A DNA stretch of 64,000 bases from NCBI GenBank assembly GCA_024752435.1, contig CP103035.1:1674001-1738000 (forward strand). Direction: 5' to 3'. A model generated the notes under the pieces. It was not told the DNA's origin, ran no database searches, and saw only the letters and a list, made by a program, of their open reading frames with translations. Below are positions 22,035-33,006 of this stretch, one piece after another. Source of the DNA: Allantophomopsis cytisporea (taxonomy: Eukaryota > Ascomycota > Leotiomycetes > Phacidiales > Phacidiaceae). Positions within the stretch are counted from its first letter, which is position 1. Each line of letters opens with the position of its first letter. The translations under genes and the position numbers were made by a program.

Positions 22035-23754
22035 ATGCCTGACGCTGCAGCATGGAAGGACCGTGCCATTTATCAGGTTCTCACTGATAGATTCGCCGTG
22101 ACAGAGGATAGTAACAATGCGCCATCGTTCGACCACAGAGCCGGAAAATACTGTGGAGGCACATGGCAGGGAATTATCTCAAAACTTGATTATATTCAAG
22201 GAATGGGCTTCGATGCCGTTTGGATTTCTCCTGTAAGCTGAATTAGTTACGAACGCGTGCCCCTTTCTTTTGAACGCTTGCTAACACCCGAGTCAGATTA
22301 CCAAGAATATTGAGGACAATACACATTGGGGTGAGGCATTTCACGGTTACTGGCAAGAAGATCTCTATTCTGTAAACCCTCATTTTGGAACTTCTGATGA
22401 TTTGCTTGCTCTCTCTAATGCCCTGCATCAGCGTGGCATGTTCTTGATGGTAGATATCGTGATAAACCACATGGGTTCAACTTCTACTGTGGATTTCTCG
22501 CGATATACCCCGTTCAATGATTCTTGTTATTACCATTCTGAATATTTCATCACCGATTATGAAGATCAAAATATGGTTGAAAGAGGGTGGCTAGGTGATA
22601 GGAATGTTCCTCTGCCTGACCTCGACACCGAGAATCCCACTGTTGTTCACACATTACATGCATGGATCTCTACGCTCATTCAGAAATTCAGAATTGATGG
22701 TCTGAGAATAGACACCGTCAAACATGTACCAAAAGAGTTTTGGCCCGGCTTCATTCGAGCTGCAGGTGTTTGGTCGGTTGGAGAGGTCCTTTCAGGGGCT
22801 CCCGATTATTTAAGTTCTTACCAGCCATATGTGGGTGGCTTGCTCGATTACGGAACATATTATCCTCTCAAGAGAGCATTCAAAAACGGGGGTGGAAGCA
22901 TGTATGAAATTATGAATCTTCTAACTCCAGAGTATCGCGCCAAGTTTGCAGACCCTCAACAAATGGCTACATTCATGGAGAATCATGACATGCCTCGGTT
23001 CCCAAATGATACCAGCTCGGATCCAGTAGTCATCATGAATGCTTTGTCTTGGACGTTCTTGACTGATGGAGTTCCGATACTATATGCTGGCCAAGAACAA
23101 TTGTATAGCGGTGATGGCGATCCCGGCTCTCGTGAGGTGATGTGGGCATCATGCTATAAGATTACCAACATGTATCTATTCATTGCCCAATTGAATCGAG
23201 CAAGGAAGCTAGCATGGGGAGCAGGTTTTGGCACAAACCTAGCTGTTCCTCTTTTCAACGATGACAACATCGCAGCCTTGCAGAAAGGCCCTCTGCTCAT
23301 GGTCCTCTCAAATCAAGGCTCGAAGTCGAGACCCAAAACAGTCTCGATCCCTACCAGATTCCCCAACGGAACCGTCCTCGTCAACATCCTCACAAGCCAA
23401 AGTATTGCTGTGAAAAACTCTACGAGCATCACCATCCTATCAGGACAACCGCACATCTACCTGCCATTGAACCTCGCAACTCGAATCTGCGCGAACATCA
23501 CGCCTCCACCACAAAAGCCGCAGAACCCCCTCTCCCGATTCTTATCATCCATCTTCCACTCACATAGTAAAGCTGCCGCCAACAGCAATATCAGCTTCTG
23601 GAACTCTGGTATTCCTGCGAGACCATACGATCTTCCAATTGCGATATCCACGCCTGCGCAAAATGCGCCTGGCACCGTTCTACAGCCGTCGCCAGAGAAG
23701 ATGTCCTCAAGATACTCCATTTTTAGTTTAGCACCACGTCCACACGGGTATTGA
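22035..23754 (+). CDS. GH13 alpha-amylase-type glycoside hydrolase
   Basis: Alpha-1,4-glucan-active (beta/alpha)8 enzyme. Exons are 22035-22232 and 22297-23754 with a 64-nt intron, giving 551 aa. The start WKDRAIYQVLTDRFA and the CGGTWQGI / DYIQGMGFDAVWISP segments are those of fungal alpha-amylases. Conserved regions: I, DIVINH (~119-124); II, GLRIDTVKH with nucleophile Asp205; III, VGEVL with acid/base Glu229; IV, FMENHD with Asp297. All three catalytic acids are present. Secreted fungal amylases carry a signal peptide, but here an in-frame TGA lies two codons before the ATG and none is visible. The ~80-residue C-terminal tail after the beta-domain is rich in Pro/Ser and does not look like a GPI signal or a starch-binding domain. 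Confidence 0.9.
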
Positions 23755-24133
23755 TCTGTTTGAGGCTGATCTACCAACATGTATTATATAAAGACTGTAT
23801 TATAGATCATCATTAGAGTAAATTCATTCAAGAAGAAGACATTTGCTTATCTGACCTTATACCTTTGTCAAATGTACGCTGCTTCAGCATCATCTAAGTC
23901 ATTTGCAAAAGCCTAACGGCTTATCAGAAGTCGCAAGTATCCTGAAACCAAGCGAGAGCCAGAAACGAAATGTCATGCTCAGTCTTGAGAAGGTGGTCGA
24001 CTCAATGTTCTTTAGTCCCTAGGGGCAGAATCTTATCACAGACTACGGCATCTTTAAACTAAGCCAATTCCTTTCAAGGTGTAACCAGGAGCTTATCCGA
24101 ATGAAATATGGTATATACGTCTTATCATCTTAT
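23755..24133. other. Convergent intergenic region, GH13 gene / FAD oxidoreductase
   Basis: 380 bp between two stop codons. No gene or notable element is seen. Confidence 0.5.
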
Positions 24134-25637
24134 CTAAATATCTAAAACACCCCTCGGATCCAAGGTCTGAATCTTCGCACTCTTCGCCTTCCCGTCAAAG
24201 ATAAACTCACTCATAAGCTTCCCTGTACCAGGCCCATTCTGGATACCCCAGCACGTATGTCCTGTAGCAATCCTCAATCCTTTAATGCCTGTCTCTCCAA
24301 TAATTGGACCACCACCGGAAACGCTGGGCAAATAACAAGCCTGGCGAACAAGAACCTTGCCATTTGCCATCTCATCACTAACACTAGCGCAGTAATCAAC
24401 AACGTCCTGGCAGCGTTCATCGTCGCACTCGACGAGGTCGGAAGTCTTAGGTAGTGGAATGAGCGTGTCACCCTCACCACACGCATATACTTCGCCGTTT
24501 GGGCGTGCATACATTTCAGGGCTCACGATAGCATCATGGCGGCGCTTACGGGAAGCATTGAAGTCGCTCGGGAGACGAATCTCCGTGAAGACAGCGTACG
24601 GGCTCACGTCCGCCTGAATAGTAACACTATGAGCACGCATGGCATTCATACGTACAGCAGGGAATACGTGTGTGCTCCAGGGCCCTGCGCTGATGACTAC
24701 GTCGGTCGCGGGGAGGTTGGCTGATTCCCCAGTGGCTTTATCTTCGTAGGAGACGGATGTCACAGCACCGGTGCTATAGTCGATGTCTGTGACCCGTCCG
24801 AGGATGACTTTCGCACCCTTCTCAGCGGCGAGTGAGGCCATACTTTCGGTAAAGAGCTTGGGGTGTACTTGCGCTGTCGTCGATGGGTCGCCCATCTCTG
24901 AGTAGCTCTTGATGCTCTCCTGTGCGAACCAGTCTAGGTCTTCCGGCAGACCTTTTTGCTTCAGATGCACGCCCTTTGCCTTGGGAAGCTTCCTCCAATC
25001 TTCTGGCGCACCACCGGTTGAGCCATTGCTTGGCGTGGAGGATATTTGTCGACCTTTCAGCGTTAGGGAGCCACAAGAGACTGCGCGGTATCCCCAGCGC
25101 TCAACTCCATTGTGTTCTTTGGCGAGCTCAGCGTGTAATCGATAGCTCAATGGGACTATGCAATTTGGATATGCCCATAACGCGAGTAAACCGCCGGCTT
25201 TTCCGGAGGATCCTGATGCAATTGATGTGGCCTCGAGAATAGTTATAGTATGTAAGGCTGGGTTGTAGGATGGGTGACGAGTTCTACCAAGGAAGTATTA
25301 GGTTAGCTCTTCTTATCCTATAAATTGAAGACAAAGGCCCAATCGCAATAATCGCAATAATCACAAACCCATAGACGAGAGCTACGGTTTAGGTTGACTC
25401 TCATGACACCATGTGGAATTATTGCAAGAGACTAGGATCACTCACAAAAAGTAAGCTGTCGTACACCCAATAATACCACCACCTATACACAATCAAGAAT
25501 CAGTCGATAATTAAATAAAAAAAAACATGATGTGGCTTGCGGAACATTTGAAGCCGAACAATCTGAAAGAAGAACACTGAAGCGACGAATAACATACCGA
25601 TGATTACGATGTTTCTCTTCGAATCTTCAATACCCAT
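24134..25637 (-). CDS. FAD-dependent oxidoreductase (DAO family)
   Basis: Flavoprotein of the D-amino-acid oxidase/glycine oxidase superfamily. Exons are 25637-25598, 25482-25446 and 25283-24134; introns are 115 and 162 nt, longer than usual for this window. The product is 408 aa. Splicing assembles the N-terminal Rossmann motif VIIGGGIIGCTTAYFL (~11-26) from three exons. TILEATSIASGSSGKAGG follows, with the acidic residue that binds the FAD ribose. The C terminus has GGGPIIGETGIKGLRIATGHTCWGIQNGPGTGKLMSEFI, the usual FAD-closing segment. It resembles the yeast Tda3 type. The substrate is unknown; an amine or amino-acid substrate is inference from the superfamily. No C-terminal peroxisomal tripeptide is seen. 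Confidence 0.88.
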
Positions 25638-26065
25638 GGTCGATGGAATGGAAGCGATGGTCTAGAATTCTCTTGCTTATGAAGGAATGAAATGAGAAGT
25701 TGGGCGTCGGAAGGTTTGCGCCTCAGCCGTTGCTGGTATTTCAAATAGCATGAGCAGTTCGATTCTACGTCACACACCGCACCCCAGTACAGTACTCCAG
25801 GAGAACCCGCCAATCAGAGGCCGTGGTGCCTAATCGCAAAGGCATCACAGCATCAATATGAGGCTGCTCCATCTCCATTCTCCGTCCTCCGACACGTTCA
25901 CCTTCACTCATCCTCGGTTCGGAGTAATGTCAGGTATGTGCTTTATCCCACTCATACAAATAGGAAACACAGCCGACAGGACAGTGCATAACATTCGGCG
26001 ATTGATGGGCTGAGTGATTACCTATACACCAGCTACAAATACTCTTCCTCCCCGCATTCAAATAA
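25638..26065. promoter_or_regulatory. Divergent promoter region, FAD oxidoreductase / glutathione peroxidase
   Basis: 430-bp divergent region with a CCAAT box (see separate entry). No coding region is seen. Confidence 0.45.
25810..25814 (+). promoter_or_regulatory. CCAAT box
   Basis: CCAATCAGAG context, a good match to the HAP/CBC complex target, ~170 bp upstream of the FAD oxidoreductase start and ~255-390 bp upstream of the two glutathione peroxidase starts. HAP/CBC regulation of redox genes is known in Aspergillus; its use here is inference. Confidence 0.4.
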
Positions 26066-26811
26066 ATGCAAACTTCGCGGTTCATCAGACGCTCTATCTA
26101 TCTTAATTCTAATATCACCGCGAGAGTCGCTCGTCCCAATTCATTTTCGCCTCCATTCTATTGTACGCCGCAATATCAGCCCATTCATTCCCGAAAGATA
26201 ATTATGGCTTCCGCTACGAGCTTCTACGATTTCAAGCCTCTCGATAGTACGTTGCGCCACCCGACCGTTCGATATAGAGCAATTCCCACGTTCCCTTCTC
26301 AGACTTGGTCGAATATAATCTATCAAAATAGCAACTGCTAACTCCCCACATAGAGAAAGGCCAACCCGTCCCACTCGAGAATTACCGTGGGAAGGTTGTA
26401 CTCATTGTGAACACCGCGAGTAAGTGTGGCTTCACACCACAATACGAAGGGCTCGAGAAGCTATACAAGAAAATCAAGGAGACGCACGGCGATGACTTTG
26501 TGATCCTCGGTTTCCCATGTAACCAGTTCGGTGGACAGGAGCCAGGCACCGACGACGACATCCAGAGCTTCTGCCAGTTGAATTATGGCGTGTCCTTCCC
26601 AATCATGGGCAAGACCGATGTCAACGGTGACAAGGCTGACCCGCTCTTTACCTGGTTGAAGGATGAGAAGCCGGGATTGTTGATGAAGAGAGTCAAGTGG
26701 AACTTCGAGAAGTGGCTCATTGGCAAGGATGGAAAGGTCGTTGAGAGGTGGTCAAGCTTGACCAAGCCCGAGACTCTGGAGCCGGCGATTTTGGAGCAGT
26801 TGAAGAAGTAG
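26066..26811 (+). CDS. HYR1: Glutathione peroxidase-like thiol peroxidase (Hyr1/Gpx3 type), with possible mitochondrial form
   Basis: Thioredoxin-dependent peroxidase and peroxide sensor of the yeast Gpx3/Hyr1 type. Exons are 26066-26246 and 26354-26811 with a 107-nt intron. There are two in-frame ATGs: 26066 (212 aa) and 26204 (166 aa, the usual length). Numbering from the second start, the peroxidatic Cys39 lies in TASKCGFTPQ, Cys70 and Gln72 in GFPCNQFGGQEPG, the resolving Cys88 in SFCQL and Trp130 in VKWNFEKW. Cysteine instead of selenocysteine and the extra Cys88 fit the fungal class. The 46-residue extension from the first ATG has six Arg and one Lys with no Asp or Glu, and looks like a mitochondrial presequence. 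Which start dominates cannot be told. Confidence 0.93.
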
Positions 26812-27361
26812 GTGTGGAAATAATGTTTTTAGTGCTTTCGTGTGTTGTTGAATACTCTTCTTTATTATAACGAGAGTCTGCTCTACGTACCAATTCCATA
26901 ATAAGTCAATACGCCAATGTGGGAGCTTTGTGCAAATAAGATATTTGTAAAATGTGCTATTTATGTGTTATACTCAATTCGTTTTATGATTTTTAGTGAA
27001 AAGAAGCGTCTATATGAATTTTCTCCAAATATCATTTACACATGGTATCAGGATTGATTCAGAAGCAGTATAATCGTGGTCTCGATATGTCTTATCCATA
27101 CGGAAATGCCGGTATCACAATACATAGTTATGTTCTTGCTCTTCAAAATACATATACACAACTCTAATTCAATTCCCTTGCTCTAGAGTTTCAATCACAT
27201 TCCAAGGAACCTAGTACGAAGCCGAGAGATAATGGTATTCGATTTCAAAAATCCGTCTATGGACTCAGACCAGATATCGACTCTGTGAACGCCTTTTCCA
27301 TGCCCAAACGCCATAAACAAAACCCCCACACGCACGCGCATCAAGTCCAACAACTACGCAG
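26812..27361. other. Convergent intergenic region, HYR1 / NOP16
   Basis: 550 bp of AT-rich 3' sequence between converging genes. Nothing coding is seen. Confidence 0.5.
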
Positions 27362-28113
27362 CTAAGCCTCAGCCAAGAACTTCTTGACACGCCTGGTAAT
27401 ATCCGCCTCAGTCTGCTGCATAGGATTGAGCCTACGATCCCTCATCATAGCACGGAAATCCTCTCCGTGCTTCTCAACAAGCCTGGCACACCACTCCTTC
27501 TCACGCACGCTCTGGGTCCGCGGCTTCTTCTCCGCCGGCCGGGCAGCCTGCTCTTCGAGCGCCGCAATAATCTCCTTGCCCTGCTTATCGGTCTTCGCCT
27601 CGCCCTCAAACCCGTCAAACTCCTCGTACTCCTTCTCCATATCCTCGTCCTCGCTGTCGCTCATCAGCGGGTCGTTGAGCGGATTGAACTTCTGCTCTGC
27701 GTGCACCACCCGCACGATCTTGCCGGTCTCATCACGCTCTACGCGCGCTTCTGTTGTGGCCAGTGCGGTTGGGAAAGCGTTGTTGATGGACAACTTAGAT
27801 ACTGTGCTGTTCTTGGAGGCTTTCTTTTCGATACCGCCAGTCGCGGCATTGAGACGGGAGGTAAGACCGAGACGACGGTAGTTTTGGGTGAGGGTCTCGT
27901 CTTGGTTCCTGTTATTTATCATCAGCTACTTTTCTATTGTACTCATCTAGATCTGTTGCATTGAACGCAACAAGTGCAGAGATTGCGTATAGGGACATAC
28001 CAGTTCGCCTGAATGATAGGGTTTCCGAGTGGATTAACACGCTTGGACTTAGGCTTCATTCTGATCTTGGCGATGGAAGATCTCGCCTTCTTCTTCTGGA
28101 GTTCGCGACCCAT
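27362..28113 (-). CDS. NOP16: Ribosome biogenesis protein NOP16
   Basis: Nucleolar factor for 60S subunit (27S pre-rRNA) maturation. Exons are 28113-28001 and 27908-27362 with a 92-nt intron, giving 219 aa, close to yeast Nop16 (231). The N terminus is MGRELQKKKARSSI..., extremely basic, and reads on to NPIIQANWNQDETLTQNYRRLGL across the splice site, the defining NOP16 motif (W-x3-TL-QNY-LG). A Ser/Asp/Glu-rich acidic block sits near 110-135. The C-terminal DFRAMMRDRRLNPMQQTEADITRRVKKFL is also conserved. Confidence 0.95.
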
Positions 28114-28483
28114 GATTGCGGATTTTTGAGGGTAATTGGGGGGTAGTTTTGTGGTGGGGAAATATTCGTGGAGGAAGGTTGATTTGCGCGGTGCAATCTG
28201 ATTGCGATATGGAGAATTCTCATGGGAATTTTTGGTGCAAACTTGCCAAGAAGCGAGCAAACATCTTGATAAAGCACTTAGCGTGGTTCATGGCTAGGAT
28301 GTGTGGGACCGCCATTGTGAACCCCAACTACAATAATGCTTGAGAATTCTTGCGTTGATTCAGAATATGTCGAGATACTTAAAACTATGTAATTCAAAAA
28401 CATTATGCAGTTGAAATTTATAGCTTCTTTTAGAGTAGTAAAATCTCATATATACAGTCTAAATGCTCGATGCTCAATCTACA
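28114..28483. other. Intergenic region, NOP16 promoter / DHA2 transporter 3' end
   Basis: 370 bp, AT-rich toward 28380-28450. No gene is seen. Confidence 0.5.
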
Positions 28484-30275
28484 TCACCTTCTCGCCAGCG
28501 TAGAATGCAAAATATGTTCGCGCATAAAAACCGCCGCAACCAGTCCCAAGACACCTACAGCAGTGGCAGTAAGGAAAACAGCCCTCAAAGAATCCATATA
28601 GCTATCCAGAACACCCTTCTCCCAACCAGGCGGCAAATGCTTCAACTCATTGAAATTGTCCCTAATCCTCCCAATCTCCTCAGCCGCGCCGTCCATATCA
28701 CCAAATTTTTGCCAGAGTTCTATCTTCAGGACATTCTGATAGACTGCAGATGCGATGGTAACACCAATGGAGGAGCCCGTGGAGCGGAATGCGTAAGTAG
28801 CGGATGTGATAACAGCTTGATGTTCATGGTCGACAGCGGAGATGACAGCTAGCAGGCATACAGTAAGCATGGAGCCGTAGCCTGCACCGTTCATGAACAT
28901 GAATATGAAGGCGGGCCATTCGGGTGTGTGCAAATTTAAAGTGTTGAGTAAGCCTATTCCAAGAACCATTGTCGTTATCACCGCGAGTCCGAGGATTTTA
29001 TATTTTCCTGTCCTGTTCATGATATATCCAGAGCTTAGAGACCCGATAGACGTCCCCAGACTTTGAGGAATGAGACGTGCTCCTGCTTGTGTTGTAGAGT
29101 AGCCGCGTACTTGAAAGTAGATTGGGATGTAGAAAACGACCATGAAGAGGGCCATCGTGAGAAACCAATTGGTAAGACAAGACGCAGCCACAGTGCGGTT
29201 TAGGAGAAGGCGCACGGGAATGACAGGTTCCTTGGCGTAATTTGCCTCAATCAAGGTGAATACTGCCAGTGCTACAACAGACAGAGAGAGCGAGACTATG
29301 ACAAGTGGGTGATTCCAGGGAACAACATTGCCTCCTGAATTTAATCCGAGAAGAAGTAGAATCAGAGTAAGGACCAAAGTTCCGGCTCCCAGGAAGTCAA
29401 CACGGGAGATCCTCGATTTGTCGGATTGCTTTGGAGGAATATCGACAACAAAATAAACGATAATGGCCGACACAACCACAAGTGGTACCTGGGAAAGGAA
29501 AGCGACTCGCCCTGCAATGATTAGTTTATGTCATAAAAGTGTTGAGAGATTCTGAACATACAGCCCCAAGTATCATTTATCCATCCTCCGAATATAGCAC
29601 CAAGGCCAGCGCCAGAGCCAAACACTACATTTCCTATGCCTTGTATCAGGCCACGCTTCCGCAATGGCACCAAATCACTTCCCACAAAGGTACTGATAGC
29701 CATCAATCCTCCTCCTCCCATTCCAGAAACCACCCTTCCAAAGATCATGACCCATTCTGTTTTGGCAAGACCGCATATCAGATTACCGGCAGCGAAGAAT
29801 ATATTCGAGAAGACGAGGCCTGTACCACGACCGAAGATGTCCGTCAATCGGCCAGAGAGAGGTTGACAGGCGGCATTGGCGATCAAGTAGGCGGATGCGA
29901 GCCAGGAGAGGAGGCTTTGGGAATCGAAGCTGCTGGAAATGGGCGCGGCGAGTGTTGCGATGATGGTTGAATCTTCATTGACAATCATTAATCACAACGA
30001 ACAACAGCTCAAGCCTCGAGAAATGTATTTGTTGATTTACCTAATGCACCTAGAAAAACTCCCACATATACGCTCCCTAGTATTATGAACAATCTTTTGT
30101 TGGAAGGCTCATCAACGATCACTGTCTGCTCTGCCCCACTCTCGGCAGCATCATGGTTTTGATGACCACTGGGTTTTGCAGGTTCATCACCTGGCAATTC
30201 TGCTAGCAATGGAGTCTCTTCATCGGGAAGTCGCTCTGTTGAAGGGGAGGGCGATGGGCGGAGATTGATGACCAT
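28484..30275 (-). CDS. MFS transporter, DHA2 (14-helix) type, Fnx1/Vba-like
   Basis: Proton-coupled multidrug or vacuolar basic amino-acid transporter. Exons are 30275-30041, 29972-29562 and 29511-28484; introns are 68 and 50 nt; the product is 557 aa. The N-terminal ~65 residues are hydrophilic with a PDEETPLL acidic dileucine-type sorting motif (~18-25), which suggests a vacuolar destination. The first helix ends GALDSTIIATLAAPISSSF, assembled across intron 1, the motif D1 region of Fnx1/Vba proteins. Motif A is LSGRLTDIFGRG and motif C-like GSGAGLGAIFGGWI. Fourteen hydrophobic segments can be counted roughly. Vacuolar uptake of Lys/His/Arg is inferred from the family; drug export is the alternative. 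Confidence 0.87.
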
Positions 30276-31009
30276 GTTGAAGGTGCTTGGTTTGAAACAT
30301 TAATGTATATATAAAATGAAATGGGAACTCACTGTAAATATTATTCGCTATGAGTAACTTGCCTCTAGCTACCTACGTAGGTAAGCAGATAAGGTACTAT
30401 GCGATTCGATTGTGGGGAAAGATTTAGCGAGGCAGGCTGAAGCATCACATATTCAGGTATATACCTAGACAAACAGTAAAAAGTAGATTTTCTGGAAGAG
30501 TATATATCAATGCTCTATGATAACTTCCTCCTGAAAATTGAGCGACCGATCCTGCAGGTGAAACTGTATAGCATTGCAATCGGATGTGGTTCAGACAGAG
30601 TTTACTTTCTTAATTCTAACCTCGGGTGTTTCGCCCTTTGATACTGCGTACGAATTGACATTCCTAAAAACCTAATTTGTGCATGTTCGGAAGCGGACGG
30701 TTGACTCTTCTCAACAACGAATTATTTTCTCTTTCTGTGTTATCAGGAGGTCGTAGGGTTTTGTGAATCAACTGACGATCATTCGGATTCTTGGCATATA
30801 TTCGATCCTTACATCCATTTCATGCTGCTCAAAGAGCGCGATTGGTCGCCTTAATATTGACAGAGCCCCTAGTGTAAGAGCAAATAAATATCAATGGCTA
30901 CCAATTTTCACAGGTAAGTGTTGTAGAATAGTTTTAATACAAGAATTCCTTATATCGACACACTTAAAGAGCCTCTATGTTCTGAACATAGATCATCAGA
31001 GCCTACTAT
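30276..31009. other. Intergenic region upstream of the DHA2 transporter
   Basis: About 730 bp. An ACCTACGTAGGTA palindrome-like element at 30371-30383 lies ~100 bp upstream of the transporter ATG. The rest is AT-rich. A frame at 30763-31041 on the plus strand is not supported. Confidence 0.45.
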
Positions 31010-33006
31010 CTAACCAGGATAAGCAGCACCATCTCCTCTAGGATCACTACCAGCCGAGTAAACAAGCTGACCCTCATCGACATGACTCCTAATAACCTGA
31101 CCCCTACCAAACAAGCCCCTGTGATATTCCTTAACGATCTCTGCCCGATGACCTAAAGCCTTCAACTCCTCACAAACCTTCTCAGAGATACCCTCCTCAA
31201 GATAAACCGTACGGTCATGGACCTCGCCTTGATCAGGCATTCCAGCACCAATACACACTCTGGGGGCATCAAGAGCAGCTTGTGGGTTAAGCTTGAAGGC
31301 GAGCATATTGAGTAACACCTGGACATGGCCCTGGGGCTGCATAAAACCGCCCATAACACCATAAACGGAGTGCAGAGAACCATCATGGACATTGGTAATC
31401 ATAGCAGGGATGATGGTATGGTAAGGTCTCTTGCCCGGCTCAAGAACGTTAGGGTGGTTCTTCTCGAGGTTGAAGTTTGCACCGCGGTTCTGCAGAGTGA
31501 AGCCACAGCCCTTAGGGATGATAGCAGAACCGAAGCCACCGTAGTTGGAGTTGATAAAAGAGATACCGTTGCCGAACTTGTCAGTGACAGCAAAGTACAC
31601 AGTATCGCTGTGGTTATGCGCCGGGCTGCCGTGATCGATCACATCGGAGGCTTTCGTTGCGTCGAAAAGCTTGGCACGTTCCGCCAGATATGGCTTAGAA
31701 ATGAGCTCGGCTGTGGGGACTTTGTAGACGTTAGGGTCTGTTACCCACCAAGAAGCATCGGCGAAGGCGATGCGGAGCGACTCAACGACGGCATGTAGGT
31801 AGGCGGCGCTGTTGTGCTCTTTCTCGCTGAATTGCGGGATCTTGCCGGTCTTTTCGAGTTCTTCGAGGATACCAAGTGCCATTAAGGCAACGATTCCTTG
31901 GCCATTGGGTGGGTGTTCCCAGACTTCTACGCCATGGCTTTCTTCAGTAGCTTCAACCTGGCCATCAATAGCTTGACTCTGGGTCTTGGAAACGTTTTGA
32001 CCGTTGAATTTCAAAGAGATTGGGTCAACTGGCTCACTGCCAAGTTCCATATGCTTTTTTAGATCTTCAAGCTCGAGATGGCCACCCAAGTCCTGGCATA
32101 CTTTAACCAAGCTTTCAGCAATGCGGCCTGTATAAAAACCTTTCTTGCCTTCCTTTGCCAATGTCCTGAAAGTGTTCGCAAGAGTGGGATTCTTGAAGAC
32201 CTCTCCTGGCAAAGGTGCACGGAATCCATCCGGTGCTTTTGAGTCTGGCTTGAGCATCTCATGATAGTTTGGGGATGCTTCCCGTAATGACTTCTCGCCA
32301 CTTCTCCACTTTACATTGTCAGTACCGCACACGTTTGATTAAGACGGAAAGCTTGACTTACGAAAGTAGAGGCCAACTCGTGAATAGGGAATCCTTTCTC
32401 TCCCAACTCAATTGCTGGTGCTAAAATCTGCTCCAGAGATAGCTTTCCACTACCGAACCTCTCAATTGTATCAACCCAACCTGCAGCAGCTCCAGGAACG
32501 GTAACTGAGTGTACACTGTTCATTGGAATCTTTCCTCGCTGGCCATCTTTAAGACCAAGGTCCTTGCGGATTGTCTCCAGTGTACATTTGTTTCCTGATC
32601 TACCCGATCCGTTCAAAGCGGAAACCTTCTTCGTCTCCGCGTCGTAGTACAGACAGAACATATCTCCTCCAATACCAGTAGAACATGGCTCAGTAAGGTT
32701 CAGTCCGGCAGCTGTTCAGATGTAAGCTGGGTTTCACGCATTATCATAGGTCATAGTCTGTATGAACATACCAACTGCTACTGCTGCATCCTGGTGTACT
32801 GTCAGTATACTGGTTGTATTTAGAATTGGGTGGATACTTACAGCCGCATTACCACCATGTTCGAGGATCTTGATACCACATCGTGCCGCCAGTGGTTGGG
32901 TACACGAGACAATGCCTTCGGTACTGTGAACGACACTTCTTCTACTTGGGAAAGTGATAAATTTGGGATCACTCGCCGGAAAGATGGCATTGGCGTTGAG
33001 AGGCAT
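31010..33006 (-). CDS. Gamma-glutamyltransferase-like Ntn hydrolase, cytosolic type
   Basis: Glutathione-degrading or gamma-glutamyl-transferring enzyme of the GGT fold. Exons are 33006-32842, 32790-32772 (19 nt), 32711-32362 and 32308-31010; introns are 51, 60 and 53 nt; the product is 610 aa. The N-terminal signature HGGNAADAAVAVAAGLNLTEPCSTGIGGD is complete only if the 19-nt microexon is included. The autocatalytic Thr is probably Thr414 in HSDTVYFAVTD, followed by GFGSAIIPKGCGFTLQNRG. There is no signal peptide or anchor at the N terminus, so it resembles the intracellular YwrD-like branch rather than vacuolar Ecm38/Cis2. The substrate is therefore uncertain. Confidence 0.9.

Noticed and set aside
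27384..27964. Plus-strand long frames opposite NOP16
   Set aside because: They are shadows on the antisense strand of the NOP16 coding exon; Ser/Leu-rich content reflects the complementary Lys/Glu codons.
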